Below, in pieces: positions 7,807 through 16,506 of a DNA stretch of 64,000 bases. The notes under the pieces were generated by a model. The model had not been told where the DNA came from, ran no database searches, and worked only from the letters and a program-made list of their open reading frames with translations. Origin of the DNA: an uncultured Bacteroidales bacterium (GTDB lineage Bacteria; Bacteroidota; Bacteroidia; Bacteroidales; Muribaculaceae); the NCBI GenBank assembly GCA_902785925.1, contig CADAAI010000018.1, forward strand, positions 1 to 64,000, written 5' to 3'. Positions within the stretch are counted from its first letter, which is position 1. Each line of letters begins with the position of its first letter. Position numbers and translations under genes: made by a program.

Positions 7807-9780
7807 ATGGAAAACACATATAATAATATAACAGCACAGCAACAGAAAGGTGAAAATAGACGAAAGTTTGAGATTGACAGGCTCGACGTTGAGGAGATTG
7901 TTGCACGCAACGAGATGCGACGGCTCGCTCTGGTGGATGACTACGACCCAATAACTGGGCGTGGGTGCTGCGGTAAACGCGTGATGCGTCAAGTGACTAT
8001 TGGACACGAGGTTAACGGCACTTACTACATTCCTGAGACGATGGCCGCCGAACTCGACTCTAAACCATGCACCAGCGAGGAACAATGGCAGAGGTTGCGC
8101 ATAAGACACGACTTTGAATACTGGTGCGCCACTTGTGCCACTATCCTTAACAAAATCACAGGACGTGCTGAGCACATGATACTTAACCGGCCCCAGCGAC
8201 GAGTGTTGCAGGTGCTTGAGAAACAACGATTGGCAGGAAAGCCCCTGCGTCTCATCATGCTCAAGGCACGCCAATGGGGCGGCAGCACACTGGTGCAGAT
8301 GTACATGGCTTGGATACAGATGGTGCTTAAGGATAACTGGAACAGCCTGATATGCGGACATCAGCACCAGACGTCGTCGGCAATCAAGAACATCTACCGT
8401 ATGACTCTGCGCAACTACCCTGAGCACCTGACGCGCGACGGTGAGGTGCCCAAGCTGAAATCCTTTGACGGAACACGCAACGTGCAGCAGCTAAGCGGTA
8501 GCGAGTCGCTGCTGATATCAAGCTCGGCTCACAGCCAGGACGCCATGCGCGGCTACGACGTGAAGATGGCGCACTTGAGCGAGGTGGCCTTCTGGCCATG
8601 CACCACGCAACGCTCACCCGAGGATGTGGTGCGCTCGATAGGTGGCAGCATTCCACTAGAACCCCTTACCATGATTGCGATGGAGTCGACCGCCAACGGC
8701 GTGGGCAACTACTTTCACCAAGAGTGGTTGCGAGCCAAGGGCGGCAAGAGCGACAAAGAGGCGGTGTTTGTGCCCTGGTATGAAATTGAAATATACCGCA
8801 TGGAAGTTCCTGACGTGGCCCAACTAATTGCCGAGATGGACAGTTACGAAAAATGGCTGTGGGAAGACCTGGGCTGCACCCTTGAGATGATAAACTGGTA
8901 CCACAACAAACGCCGCGAATACTGCAACCACAGCCAGATGACCTCAGAGTTTCCCACCACCGATCTCGAAGCCTTCACCAGCACAGCCCGCACCGTGTTC
9001 TCGACCGAGATTATCGACAACGTGCGCCACAGCACCACCACTCCCCTACTGCGCGGCGACATGGTGTCACGCGGCAACAATCCATTGAAGGGCCTCGACT
9101 TTGTGAAAAACGATACCGGCGACATGGAGATATGGAAGCGGCCCGAACACTCTTCCATGCGCAACCGTTACATCGCGGTTGTTGATGTGGGCGGCAAGAG
9201 CGACAAGAGCGACTGGTCGGTTATTGCCGTCATCGACAGCCATCTAGACGCTACAGGCAAAGCGCTTGAATGCCGCCCCGAAGTGGTGGCACAATGGCGC
9301 GGGCACATCCACCACGACCAGCTAGCTGTGAAAGCAGTGCAGATTGCGCACTACTACAACAACGCGTTGCTGGTGGTGGAGAGCAACACGCTCGAATGTG
9401 AGGGGTATCTCGATACTCTCAACTACGAGAAACTCAAGAGCATGTACAACAACCTGTACTTCCGCAACAACAAGAACGGAGAGAAAAAATTCGGATTCCA
9501 AACCAATCGCGAGACAAAGCAGAGCACCATCTACAACCTAATCGCCTATGCTCGCGACGGCTCTTATATCGAGCGCGACAACAAGGCGGTGGATGAGATG
9601 GCGTGCTATGAGATAGCCCCTAACGGCAAGAGCTATGCCGCACGGCGTGGAAAACACGACGACATACTCATGACACGCGCCATTGGACTGTGGATAATCG
9701 AAGAAATGCGGCTCAAGGAAGGACGTTCACGAGCAATAAATCCCGACAACTTCATCAAGCAAGCGAAACTGATTTTGTGA
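7807..9780 (+). CDS. Phage terminase large subunit-like ATPase/nuclease, isolated
   Basis: About 657 residues from the ATG at 7807. The ATPase half has a terminase-style Walker A, LKARQWGGST (Lys about 153 at the head of the loop, Gly where most ATPases have Lys), and a Walker B-like AHLSEVAFW. The nuclease half shows the RNase H-like acidic positions: AVVDVGGKSDKSDWSV, VVESNTLE and KHDDILMT. Terminases cut and pump viral DNA into proheads. There is no portal, small terminase, protease, capsid or integrase gene on either side, and base composition and codon use look like the host genes. It may be a domesticated phage gene or a remnant. The first 90 residues are not recognisable and include a CCGK segment. 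Confidence 0.85.
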   Translation: MENTYNNITAQQQKGENRRKFEIDRLDVEEIVARNEMRRLALVDDYDPITGRGCCGKRVMRQVTIGHEVNGTYYIPETMAAELDSKPCTSEEQWQRLRIRHDFEYWCATCATILNKITGRAEHMILNRPQRRVLQVLEKQRLAGKPLRLIMLKARQWGGSTLVQMYMAWIQMVLKDNWNSLICGHQHQTSSAIKNIYRMTLRNYPEHLTRDGEVPKLKSFDGTRNVQQLSGSESLLISSSAHSQDAMRGYDVKMAHLSEVAFWPCTTQRSPEDVVRSIGGSIPLEPLTMIAMESTANGVGNYFHQEWLRAKGGKSDKEAVFVPWYEIEIYRMEVPDVAQLIAEMDSYEKWLWEDLGCTLEMINWYHNKRREYCNHSQMTSEFPTTDLEAFTSTARTVFSTEIIDNVRHSTTTPLLRGDMVSRGNNPLKGLDFVKNDTGDMEIWKRPEHSSMRNRYIAVVDVGGKSDKSDWSVIAVIDSHLDATGKALECRPEVVAQWRGHIHHDQLAVKAVQIAHYYNNALLVVESNTLECEGYLDTLNYEKLKSMYNNLYFRNNKNGEKKFGFQTNRETKQSTIYNLIAYARDGSYIERDNKAVDEMACYEIAPNGKSYAARRGKHDDILMTRAIGLWIIEEMRLKEGRSRAINPDNFIKQAKLIL

Positions 9781-9897
9781 TAGGCAAATAGGCGACACGA
9801 ATACGGTCATATTGTGATAAAAAACAAGCAAAATGACACCAAAAACATTAAATTCGCAGATTTTTTTCAAAAAAAATGATATTTTTTAGGCAAAATG

Positions 9898-9929
9898 TTT
9901 GTTTTTTCAAAAAAGAGTATATATATTTG
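9898..9929 (+). promoter_or_regulatory. Strong promoter without a following gene
   Basis: TTTG (9898-9901), 20 bp, then TATATTTG (9922-9929): a full match to the Bacteroidetes promoter, inside a gap with no open reading frame. It would drive the small RNA listed next. Confidence 0.65.
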
Positions 9930-9934
9930 CAACG

Positions 9935-10062
9935 TTAATTAGTCAATAAGAGAAAAAAATCTAAGAAATTTCTCATACATCATAAAGAAAATAGTTGTTT
10001 TATAGATAATTGTGTATTTAAAGGAACGGGACAGTCGTGAGACTATCCCCTTTTCTTTTTTA
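9935..10062 (+). ncRNA. Candidate small RNA, about 125 nt
   Basis: The gap 9781-10103 holds a consensus promoter and, 100 bp on, a strong terminator, with no coding frame between them. The predicted transcript has an A/U-rich 5' part that can form GAGAAA/UUUCUC. It ends in a GC-rich hairpin (GGGACAGTC-GTGA-GACTATCCC) followed by CCTTTTCTTTTTT. I cannot match it to a known RNA family with confidence; a 6S-like or Bacteroidales-specific sRNA is possible but unproven. Confidence 0.5.
10028..10061 (+). terminator. Terminator of the candidate small RNA
   Basis: GGGACAGTC and GACTATCCC pair with one mismatch around a GTGA tetraloop and are followed by a run of T. Confidence 0.7.
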
Positions 10063-10103
10063 TATGTGCACACAAAGTGGTGCTATTTATTTAAGAATTT
10101 GTA

Positions 10104-10877
10104 CTATTTCTTAAGGAGGTGCTGGCGGCGAAGCTCGCTGATTGTAATGGCAGCAGCAATGCCCACGTTGAGGCTCTCGCTACGTGCTCCGCGCCGTGGC
10201 ATAGACGGAATGTGGAGCCGCTGCGTGACGTGGGCGGCAATCTTTGGGCTGATACCCTGCCCCTCGTTGCCAAAGATGACAAAGGCCCCACCGGTAGGCA
10301 ACTGGGCAGCATAGATGTTGTCGCCATCGAGGAAAGTGCCCATCACAGGCATGTCGTCAAAATCATCGAGGAAGAAGTCGAGTTCGCAGTAATGCACCTT
10401 GACGCGACTGATGGCGCCCATAGTAGCCTGCACCACCTTGTGGTTGTAAACATCAACTGTGGAGCGGCTAGCGAAGATGTTGGTAATTCCGTACCAGTCG
10501 GCAAGACGCATGATAGTGCCCAAGTTGCCAGGATCCTGAATGTTGTCGAGCACGATATTTAGGCCGTTGCGCACCTCATCGTCGGTGTAAGTGGTTTCGG
10601 GAATCTCATAGACAGCCATCACGTCGCTAGGAGTTGTGAACTGTGACATGCGCGCCATTTGACTCTTGTGGGCGAGAACGAGCTTAGGGTAATGTTCAGC
10701 CGTGCCCTGCTGCTCATACCATGCCTTGGTGGCAATGAGGTAGCGGCAGTTGAAAGCGTTCCAAGTGTCGCGCACGCACTTCCATCCCTCGGCAACAAAG
10801 AGGCCTTCCTTGTCGCGGTATTTCTTCACAGCTAGCGATGAAACCAGCTTAATTATTCCGTTGTTGATATCTTGCAT
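10104..10877 (-). CDS. SpoU/TrmH family RNA 2'-O-methyltransferase
   Basis: 257 residues. An N-terminal RNA-binding part (residues 1-95, VKKYRDKEGLFVAEGWK) precedes a SPOUT methyltransferase domain that carries all three SpoU motifs: LDNIQDPGNLGTIMR, the IFGNEGQGI knot segment, and SESLNVGIAAAI. The enzyme methylates a ribose 2'-OH in rRNA or tRNA with S-adenosylmethionine; the exact nucleotide cannot be told, and RlmB-like 23S rRNA modification is a reasonable guess. It follows the PP2C gene by 12 bp on the same strand and is probably co-transcribed with it. Confidence 0.9.
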   Translation of the reverse strand: MQDINNGIIKLVSSLAVKKYRDKEGLFVAEGWKCVRDTWNAFNCRYLIATKAWYEQQGTAEHYPKLVLAHKSQMARMSQFTTPSDVMAVYEIPETTYTDDEVRNGLNIVLDNIQDPGNLGTIMRLADWYGITNIFASRSTVDVYNHKVVQATMGAISRVKVHYCELDFFLDDFDDMPVMGTFLDGDNIYAAQLPTGGAFVIFGNEGQGISPKIAAHVTQRLHIPSMPRRGARSESLNVGIAAAITISELRRQHLLKK

Positions 10878-10889
10878 TGCTGTGAGGGT

Positions 10890-12566
10890 TTAAGGAGTTT
10901 CGATGGGACGATTGCTGGACCTGCCAGAAGGCATAGGCACGGCAATGTTGCGGTTAGAACTAGCTGGGTCGTTGCTCGCCTGCTTCTTTGGAGGTGGAGG
11001 AGGAAGGTTAGAATTGGACCTCGATGCTGGAGGAGCGACAGGCTCGTCTTTGCTTGCAGTGGAGCGGCGATCGGAAACGTCGGGCGCCGGAGCGGGGTCA
11101 TCGTCGTGGATGGGCTCATCGCTACCGAAGTTCTCCATACCTTTGTAGGGGTCGTAAGGAGGTGCGCCATTGCCGTCGTATCTGGGTGCTCTGTGCACCT
11201 TAACGTTGCTTCCCGTGGGATAACTTCCCGATGAAGCGCTAGGCTTGTTGTCGGTGTTGGGCAGCGGCACATTGCCAATGCCAGGAGCACGGGGAACAGC
11301 GACGTCGGTTCCTACAGCCAAAGAGTCGCCGGGCATAGGTGGCAGCATGCTGTCGACACTCACGTCGGGGTCGGCAGCCACCGAGTCGATTGCCGGCTTG
11401 GGAGCAGGCTCAACGCTAGGTTTCTTATTATGGAAATAGGCCATTATACCACCAGCCAGCAATAGCGCTAAGAGCAAGATTAGACCTGCGCGCTTCCACG
11501 TGTTGCTTCTACTAGTTTTCTTGGGTTTATTGTAGTCGTAATGCACTTCCTCATTGCCCGTCACGTAGCCAATTTCGTCCTGAGACTTGGCGGGTTCAGT
11601 TGGAACAACAGGAGGCTCAGCAGCGACAGCTGCCGCTTGAGGCACAGGAGGGACCTCGGCAAGATTGCTGTCATCGTCGACCATGCCCTCGGGCTCAAGT
11701 GCCATCTCCTGCTCGGTGAGAGGCAACCTCAAACTCATAGGCACTATTTTGTCGCACATCGCAGCCTCATTGGCCACGAGCAGTTTCTCATCCTCCTCAT
11801 GCGTGACACGGTCGACACGAATGAGCAAAGCCGAGCGATTGTCGGCGCCGTCTTTGACAAGCATTTGCAGCGCTGCAAGCTTCATGAGATCGCTGGTATC
11901 GCTGCGCTGGAGCACCTCGAGCAGTTTCTCGTCGGTGACTTCGCCACCCACTCCGTCGCTGCACAGCAAGAAGTAGTCGCCAGGTGCCACATCGGTAATG
12001 AGAGCCACATCGGGCTGCGACCCTTGCATGGGAGCCGCAATCAACGCTCTGGTGAGGATGTTCTTCTTGGGTGACGCCTCGGTCTCCTCGCGAGTGAGAC
12101 GCCCCTTGGCGAAGAGGTCGTTGACCAGCGAATGGTCACGAGAGCGATAGAGGATGGCACCCTTAGAGGGACGCACGTGATAGATGCGTGAGTCGCCAAT
12201 GTGGGCAGCAACCACACCATTGTTGCCAAGCACGAGCATTGCGACAGTGGTTCCCATGGGTTTGTCGCTAGGATGCTGGCGTGCAGCCTCGTTAAGGCAT
12301 TGCTGAGCATGCGCCACTGCGGCAAGCACTTTGCCCTCGTTCATGGGCCACTCGTCGCTCACGTTTTGGTGTACCCACTGAGCCAGAGCGCCCGCTACGG
12401 TATTGCTAGCCACCTCGCCAAAATCGTGACCACCCAAACCATCGCACACAACAAACACACGGCTGCTCGTTGAAAGTCGCCCCAACTGTGGATAGATAGC
12501 ATCTTCCTGCTTAGCACGAGCCCCTATCTCATAGAAGCCCACCGGAACATTTATATCAATTCTCAT
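10890..12566 (-). CDS. PP2C-type serine/threonine phosphatase with transmembrane and Pro-rich tail
   Basis: 558 residues. The first 255 form a complete PP2C phosphatase: QEDA (D22), VCDGLGGHDFGE (D42), GTTV, AHIGDSRIY, LCSDGV and GADNRSALL supply the metal-binding aspartates. An acidic linker leads to one transmembrane helix at about residues 359-380 (GLILLLALLLAGGIMAYF). The last 175 residues are rich in Pro, Ser and Asp and look disordered, so they should lie outside the inner membrane. The phosphatase would reverse Ser/Thr phosphorylation in the cytoplasm; no partner kinase is in the window. A possible -7 box (TACATTTG, complement 12652-12659) lies about 90 bp upstream. Confidence 0.9.
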   Translation of the reverse strand: MRIDINVPVGFYEIGARAKQEDAIYPQLGRLSTSSRVFVVCDGLGGHDFGEVASNTVAGALAQWVHQNVSDEWPMNEGKVLAAVAHAQQCLNEAARQHPSDKPMGTTVAMLVLGNNGVVAAHIGDSRIYHVRPSKGAILYRSRDHSLVNDLFAKGRLTREETEASPKKNILTRALIAAPMQGSQPDVALITDVAPGDYFLLCSDGVGGEVTDEKLLEVLQRSDTSDLMKLAALQMLVKDGADNRSALLIRVDRVTHEEDEKLLVANEAAMCDKIVPMSLRLPLTEQEMALEPEGMVDDDSNLAEVPPVPQAAAVAAEPPVVPTEPAKSQDEIGYVTGNEEVHYDYNKPKKTSRSNTWKRAGLILLLALLLAGGIMAYFHNKKPSVEPAPKPAIDSVAADPDVSVDSMLPPMPGDSLAVGTDVAVPRAPGIGNVPLPNTDNKPSASSGSYPTGSNVKVHRAPRYDGNGAPPYDPYKGMENFGSDEPIHDDDPAPAPDVSDRRSTASKDEPVAPPASRSNSNLPPPPPKKQASNDPASSNRNIAVPMPSGRSSNRPIETP

Positions 12567-12730
12567 TATTTAGTTTTTCTTTATTTAATATAATAACGTG
12601 GCGTATATTAAATAATTGCAATATGACCCCGTTTTTTAGGCAAAAAACTCGCAAATGTAGCGATGATAGCACCCGCTATTTTTAATATTTTAGACAGGAA
12701 TGTTTTTTCCTTGGATTGGGATGTTATTTA

Positions 12731-12762
12731 TTTGTTTAAGCCAAAATTATTGTTTACCTTTG
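12731..12762 (+). promoter_or_regulatory. Promoter of the aldolase gene
   Basis: TTTG (12731-12734), 20 bp, TACCTTTG (12755-12762). The leader to the ATG at 12830 is about 60 bases and A/T-rich. Confidence 0.75.
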
Positions 12763-12829
12763 CGGTCGTAATTATTACAAGAGATAACATATTAAAGGTT
12801 ATACTATCTTTTAAAAAAACGTTTTATTT

Positions 12830-13831
12830 ATGGTAAGTTACAAGGAATTAGGACTGGTGAACACCCGCGAGATGTTTGCTAAAGCAATCAATGGAGGTTA
12901 TGCAATTCCCGCCTTCAATTTCAACAACATGGAGCAGCTTCAGGCTATCATCAAGGCAAGTGCCGAGACCAAATCGCCTGTTATCCTGCAAGTTTCGAAA
13001 GGTGCGCGCAACTACGCCAACCAAACCCTTCTTCGCTACATGGCACAGGGTGCTGTAGAGTATGCTAAGGAGCTCGGTTGGGAGCATCCACAAATCTGCT
13101 TGCACCTCGACCATGGTGACACCTTTGAGGTGTGCAAGAGCTGCGTTGACTTTGGTTTCTCGAGCGTAATGATCGATGGTAGCTCACTGCCATATGAGGA
13201 GAATATCGCTCTGACCAAGAAGGTGGTTGAGTATGCTCACCAGTATGACGTTACCGTTGAGGCTGAGCTCGGCGTTCTCGCAGGCGTTGAGGACGACGTA
13301 CAGGCCGAGGAGTCGCACTACACCAAGCCTGAGGAGGTTATCGACTTCGCTACTCGCACCGGTTGCGACTCACTGGCAATCTCGATTGGTACTAGCCATG
13401 GTGCTTACAAGTTCAAACCCGAGCAGTGCACCCGTGACCCACAGACTGGCAAGCTCGTTCCTCCCCCATTGGCATTTGACGTGCTCGATGCTATCATGGA
13501 GAAACTTCCTGGCTTCCCCATCGTGCTTCACGGCTCATCGTCAGTTCCCCAAGAGTATGTTGACATCATCAACACTTACGGTGGCAAGATGCCCGATGCC
13601 GTTGGTATTCCCGAGGAGCAGCTTCGCAAGGCCGCTAAGAGTGCTGTTTGCAAGATCAACATCGATAGCGACAGCCGCCTAGCCTTCACCGCTGCAGTGC
13701 GCAAGGTATTTGCTGAGAAACCTGGTGAGTTTGACCCACGCAAGTATTGCGGTCCTGCTCGCGACGAGATGACCAAGCTCTACAAGCACAAAATCATCGA
13801 GGTTCTTGGCAGCGACGGCAAAGCCGAGTAA
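12830..13831 (+). CDS. fba: Class II fructose-bisphosphate aldolase
   Basis: 333 residues with the class II, zinc-dependent aldolase pattern throughout: IPAFNFNN near the start, the metal and catalytic segment LHLDHGDTFE, MIDGSSLPYEEN, EAELGVLAGVEDD, SIGTSHGAYKF and LHGSSSVP. It catalyses the reversible cleavage of fructose 1,6-bisphosphate to dihydroxyacetone phosphate and glyceraldehyde 3-phosphate in glycolysis and gluconeogenesis. It is a single-gene unit with its own consensus promoter and terminator. Codon use is strongly biased toward preferred codons, consistent with high expression. Confidence 0.95.
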   Translation: MVSYKELGLVNTREMFAKAINGGYAIPAFNFNNMEQLQAIIKASAETKSPVILQVSKGARNYANQTLLRYMAQGAVEYAKELGWEHPQICLHLDHGDTFEVCKSCVDFGFSSVMIDGSSLPYEENIALTKKVVEYAHQYDVTVEAELGVLAGVEDDVQAEESHYTKPEEVIDFATRTGCDSLAISIGTSHGAYKFKPEQCTRDPQTGKLVPPPLAFDVLDAIMEKLPGFPIVLHGSSSVPQEYVDIINTYGGKMPDAVGIPEEQLRKAAKSAVCKINIDSDSRLAFTAAVRKVFAEKPGEFDPRKYCGPARDEMTKLYKHKIIEVLGSDGKAE

Positions 13832-13854
13832 CTCCCACAAAACAAATTAACTAC

Positions 13855-13892
13855 AGCGACTCGCCCAGCAATGAGCGGGTCGCTATTTCTTT
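13855..13892 (+). terminator. Terminator after the aldolase gene
   Basis: AGCGACTCGC (13855-13864) pairs with GCGGGTCGCT (13875-13884) with one G-U pair, then ATTTCTTT. Confidence 0.75.
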
Positions 13893-13956
13893 GCTTAAAG
13901 TAAGGCTCGCACTCATGCAGCTTTTTTATGCCAGACTATGGTAGAGAAAATATTTT

Positions 13957-13987
13957 TTTGTGGTTATGGGAAAAACTTGTAATTTTG
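13957..13987 (+). promoter_or_regulatory. Promoter of the WG-repeat lipoprotein gene
   Basis: TTTG (13957-13960), 19 bp, TAATTTTG (13980-13987), about 40 bp before the ATG. Confidence 0.7.
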
Positions 13988-14026
13988 TAGTTTGATTTAG
14001 GTTAAAACAAAACACAAACATATTAT

Positions 14027-15598
14027 ATGAAGAAATTTTTGGCAATGATGGCTGTTGTGGCGACAGTGATGCCGCTGGCATCGTGCAGCCAGGAGAAAAG
14101 CATCTATCAAGAACAGACAAAGTATCTACCTGTTGTACTTCAGGGCAGCAACAAGTGGAGCATCCTTAACGTTGAGACAGGCGAAGTGGTGGCCAAGGAC
14201 GTGTGGGTCAATGCTCCATCGCCCGTAGTCGACGATATGTTCTGGGTGTATAACGACAAGAATCGCATTGACATATACAATGTGGCTAACTGCAAGGAGC
14301 CAGTGAACAAAGACGTGTATGGCAGCGCCACTTGCTATAGTGGTGGTTATGCTATCGTGAGCAAGCCTGGTGAGCCACTGCAGGTTATCGACAAGGAGTG
14401 CAACACCGTGGCACAGCTGTCGCCAAGCATTCTCACCGCGTCGATGTTCAGCAATGAACGCTCAGTAGTACATACCGACCTCGACCGCTACGGCTATATA
14501 GATGCTACAGGCGACACAGTGATAGCAGCCAACCTAGGCTATGCAGCAGGTTTCAACGAAGACGACGTTGCACTGGTTTCGTTCAGCGAGGCAAGCGACT
14601 CGGCCAAGGTGCTGAGCGTGATTGACAAGAGCGGCAAGAAGCTCTATGATTTCGACAGCGAGAAGTACCAGATTATCACACCCCACTACCGCATGGGAGT
14701 GCTTGTAGTAGCCAAGAACGACACAATGGTGTGCCTTGACCGCAACGGCAAGGAGGTTGCCAATCCTCATGAGACACCCAAAAAAGTTAAAGATGCCAAC
14801 TATCGCGACCGAGTATATGCTGGAAGCGACAAATATATGGTTATCAAGGGCGACCGCATGGGCCTTGTTGACAAAGACAACAATGTGCTCATCCCCTTTG
14901 AGTACCAGTTTATCCAGAACCTGAGCGCCGAGCGTTATGTGGTGGGCAAAGACAGCGTGATGATACTCGTTGACGACCACGGCAAGCAAGTGGGTAAAGC
15001 CAAATTTATTGACTTTAGGCCTTTCAGCCCCGAGAGTGAAGCCGTGAGAGGCTATATCAACCTTGAGGTGACCGCAGCCAACCTGCTAAGCTTTATAGAT
15101 GAGGACATGGTGTGCTTTGCCAAGAAAGGCTCTACCCTCATGGACGTAAACCAACTTGTGGGGGTTGAACCTGCGCAATATGTAGGTATGAAGCAGATTG
15201 ACCGCCCCATGATGCCAATGATATGCAGCTATATGTTTGACAGCGAGATAGCATCGCTCACTGGAGCACCAGCAAGAACCGACAGTGTAGCTACCGACTC
15301 GGTGAGCACCAACCTTGCTGGCGCCCCCACTGCCGAGTTCAATTACGGCGCCAAGCTTCGCGGCGCAAGCATCAGCTTCCTGCTGCTTGAGTGCGCCCCC
15401 GGCACCGAGGAGAGCCTATACAAACTCATGAGTGGAGCTATGGGATCTAAGGGCTTCAAACTCAACCCCGACGGCACGTTCACCAGCAGCGCTGGCACAG
15501 CGGTTTCGATGGGCTACGAAAAGGGCGTATTCAAACTCAACTATTACTTCAACCCCGAAGAGCTTAAAGCCCTGCCACGCGAGAGCCGATCGATTTAA
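14027..15598 (+). CDS. WG-repeat lipoprotein
   Basis: 523 residues. The signal peptide ends in a lipobox (MPLASC, Cys about 20), so the protein is lipid-anchored. The body holds divergent WG (beta-propeller-like) repeats, seen best in DRYGYIDATGDTVI and DRMGLVDKDNNVLIPFEYQF, spaced by about 50 residues. A C-terminal part after about residue 430 differs and is Gly/Ser-rich. WG-repeat proteins are common surface or periplasmic proteins in Bacteroidetes, with no general function known. It stands alone between its own promoter and the sigma-54 site at 15666. Confidence 0.75.
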   Translation: MKKFLAMMAVVATVMPLASCSQEKSIYQEQTKYLPVVLQGSNKWSILNVETGEVVAKDVWVNAPSPVVDDMFWVYNDKNRIDIYNVANCKEPVNKDVYGSATCYSGGYAIVSKPGEPLQVIDKECNTVAQLSPSILTASMFSNERSVVHTDLDRYGYIDATGDTVIAANLGYAAGFNEDDVALVSFSEASDSAKVLSVIDKSGKKLYDFDSEKYQIITPHYRMGVLVVAKNDTMVCLDRNGKEVANPHETPKKVKDANYRDRVYAGSDKYMVIKGDRMGLVDKDNNVLIPFEYQFIQNLSAERYVVGKDSVMILVDDHGKQVGKAKFIDFRPFSPESEAVRGYINLEVTAANLLSFIDEDMVCFAKKGSTLMDVNQLVGVEPAQYVGMKQIDRPMMPMICSYMFDSEIASLTGAPARTDSVATDSVSTNLAGAPTAEFNYGAKLRGASISFLLLECAPGTEESLYKLMSGAMGSKGFKLNPDGTFTSSAGTAVSMGYEKGVFKLNYYFNPEELKALPRESRSI

Positions 15599-15665
15599 TG
15601 CATAATAAAGTAAGAAGTAAGAAGTAGTAAGCATAAGTAGCAAGATAGAATGGTGGGCGAGAAAT

Positions 15666-15680
15666 TGGCACGATTTTTGC
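15666..15680 (+). promoter_or_regulatory. Sigma-54-type (-24/-12) promoter of the YqaE gene
   Basis: TGGCAC (15666-15671), GATTT, TTGC (15677-15680). With the flanking bases it reads TTGGCACGATTTTTGC, matching the full RpoN consensus at nearly every position. The predicted start is near 15692, leaving a leader of about 58 bases. Confidence 0.65.
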
Positions 15681-15749
15681 GTTTCATAAAATAAGCGAGG
15701 CAATCTCGCTCTTAAACCACTAAATGTTTAACACTTAACACTTAAAAAA

Positions 15750-16046
15750 ATGTCGTGCTTCAGAGTTATATTGGCTATAATCTTCCCGCCACTTGCCGTG
15801 GTTGACAAGGGTTGTGGATCGTTTCTCATCACGTTCATCCTCACCTGCTGCGGATGGGTGCCTGGAGTGATTGCCGCTCTCGTTATTCTTAACAAGGACA
15901 ACAACAGCAACGCTGGATATAACCAGGGTTATAACCAAGGCTACAACCAAGGCTATAATCAAGGACAGCGCAGTAACTTCTATGGCAACCAGCCACCTAG
16001 CAACCACAACAACCAGCAACACAATAGTGGCTGGCAAGGATGGTAA
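15750..16046 (+). CDS. YqaE/Pmp3 family membrane protein with GYNQ repeats
   Basis: 98 residues. The first 50 are a typical Pmp3/YqaE/UPF0057 hydrophobic hairpin: two membrane helices with the central FPPLAV motif and the CGWVPGVIAAL second helix. These small inner-membrane proteins are usually induced by envelope or osmotic stress. The C-terminal half is a soluble tail with four GYNQ copies in tandem (about residues 56-71, encoded by near-identical 12-bp units at 15914-15965), followed by an Asn/Gln-rich end. The gene lies behind a sigma-54-type promoter and 20 bp before a Fur-family regulator. Confidence 0.85.
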   Translation: MSCFRVILAIIFPPLAVVDKGCGSFLITFILTCCGWVPGVIAALVILNKDNNSNAGYNQGYNQGYNQGYNQGQRSNFYGNQPPSNHNNQQHNSGWQGW

Positions 16047-16065
16047 CCCATAAAAAAGCAGTGCA

Positions 16066-16506
16066 ATGAGTAGCGAGAACATCACACACATGCTCGAGCA
16101 TCGCGGCATCAAGCCCACAGCGATGCGCATCCTTGTGCTTCGTGAGATGATGGAATGCAACGAGGCTTTCTCGCTGCAGACACTAGAAGACCGCCTCGAC
16201 ACCGTCGACAAGTCGACCATCTATCGCTGCATCACACTGTTCCTTACCCATCACCTGCTTCACGCCATAGACGACGGCACAGGGTCGTTCAAGTATGCAG
16301 TGTGCTCCTCATCGTGCCACTGCGGCGAAGACGGTGAGCATCTTGATGACTTGCACGCCCACTTCTACTGCGAGCGTTGCCACCGCACTTTTTGCCTAAG
16401 TCGCATACAGGTTCCTGTGGTATCTCTTCCTGGCGAATTTCAGGTTCACGACATCAATTATGTGCTCAAGGGCGTGTGTCCCGAGTGCAACTCATCTACA
16501 CATTAA
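16066..16506 (+). CDS. Fur family transcriptional regulator
   Basis: 146 residues. An N-terminal winged helix (residues 1-80: GIKPTAMRILVLREMM, VDKSTIYRCITLFL) is followed by a metal-binding dimerisation part. The latter has an HAHFYC segment, CERCHRTFC and a C-terminal CPEC pair, so the structural zinc site is present. The basic layout fits Fur, Zur or PerR; an inserted CSSSCHCGEDGEH stretch is unusual and adds three cysteines near the metal site. Which metal it senses cannot be told. It is probably co-transcribed with the YqaE gene 20 bp upstream. Confidence 0.85.
   Translation: MSSENITHMLEHRGIKPTAMRILVLREMMECNEAFSLQTLEDRLDTVDKSTIYRCITLFLTHHLLHAIDDGTGSFKYAVCSSSCHCGEDGEHLDDLHAHFYCERCHRTFCLSRIQVPVVSLPGEFQVHDINYVLKGVCPECNSSTH

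Noticed and set aside
9935-10062. Naming the small RNA as 6S RNA
   Set aside because: The predicted fold has no clear long stem with a central bubble. Without a covariance search the name would be a guess.
7600-10100. A prophage around the terminase gene
   Set aside because: No integrase, portal, capsid or tail genes and no attachment-site repeats are visible on either side; the flanks are ordinary host genes.
10012-10314. 100-codon frame starting in the small-RNA terminator
   Set aside because: It begins inside a GC-rich hairpin with a T-tract and then runs antisense to the SpoU methyltransferase gene.
15914-15965. 12-bp repeats in the YqaE gene as a CRISPR or other array
   Set aside because: They are in frame and encode GYNQ units with third-base changes; no spacers exist. 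No CRISPR-like array is present anywhere in the window.
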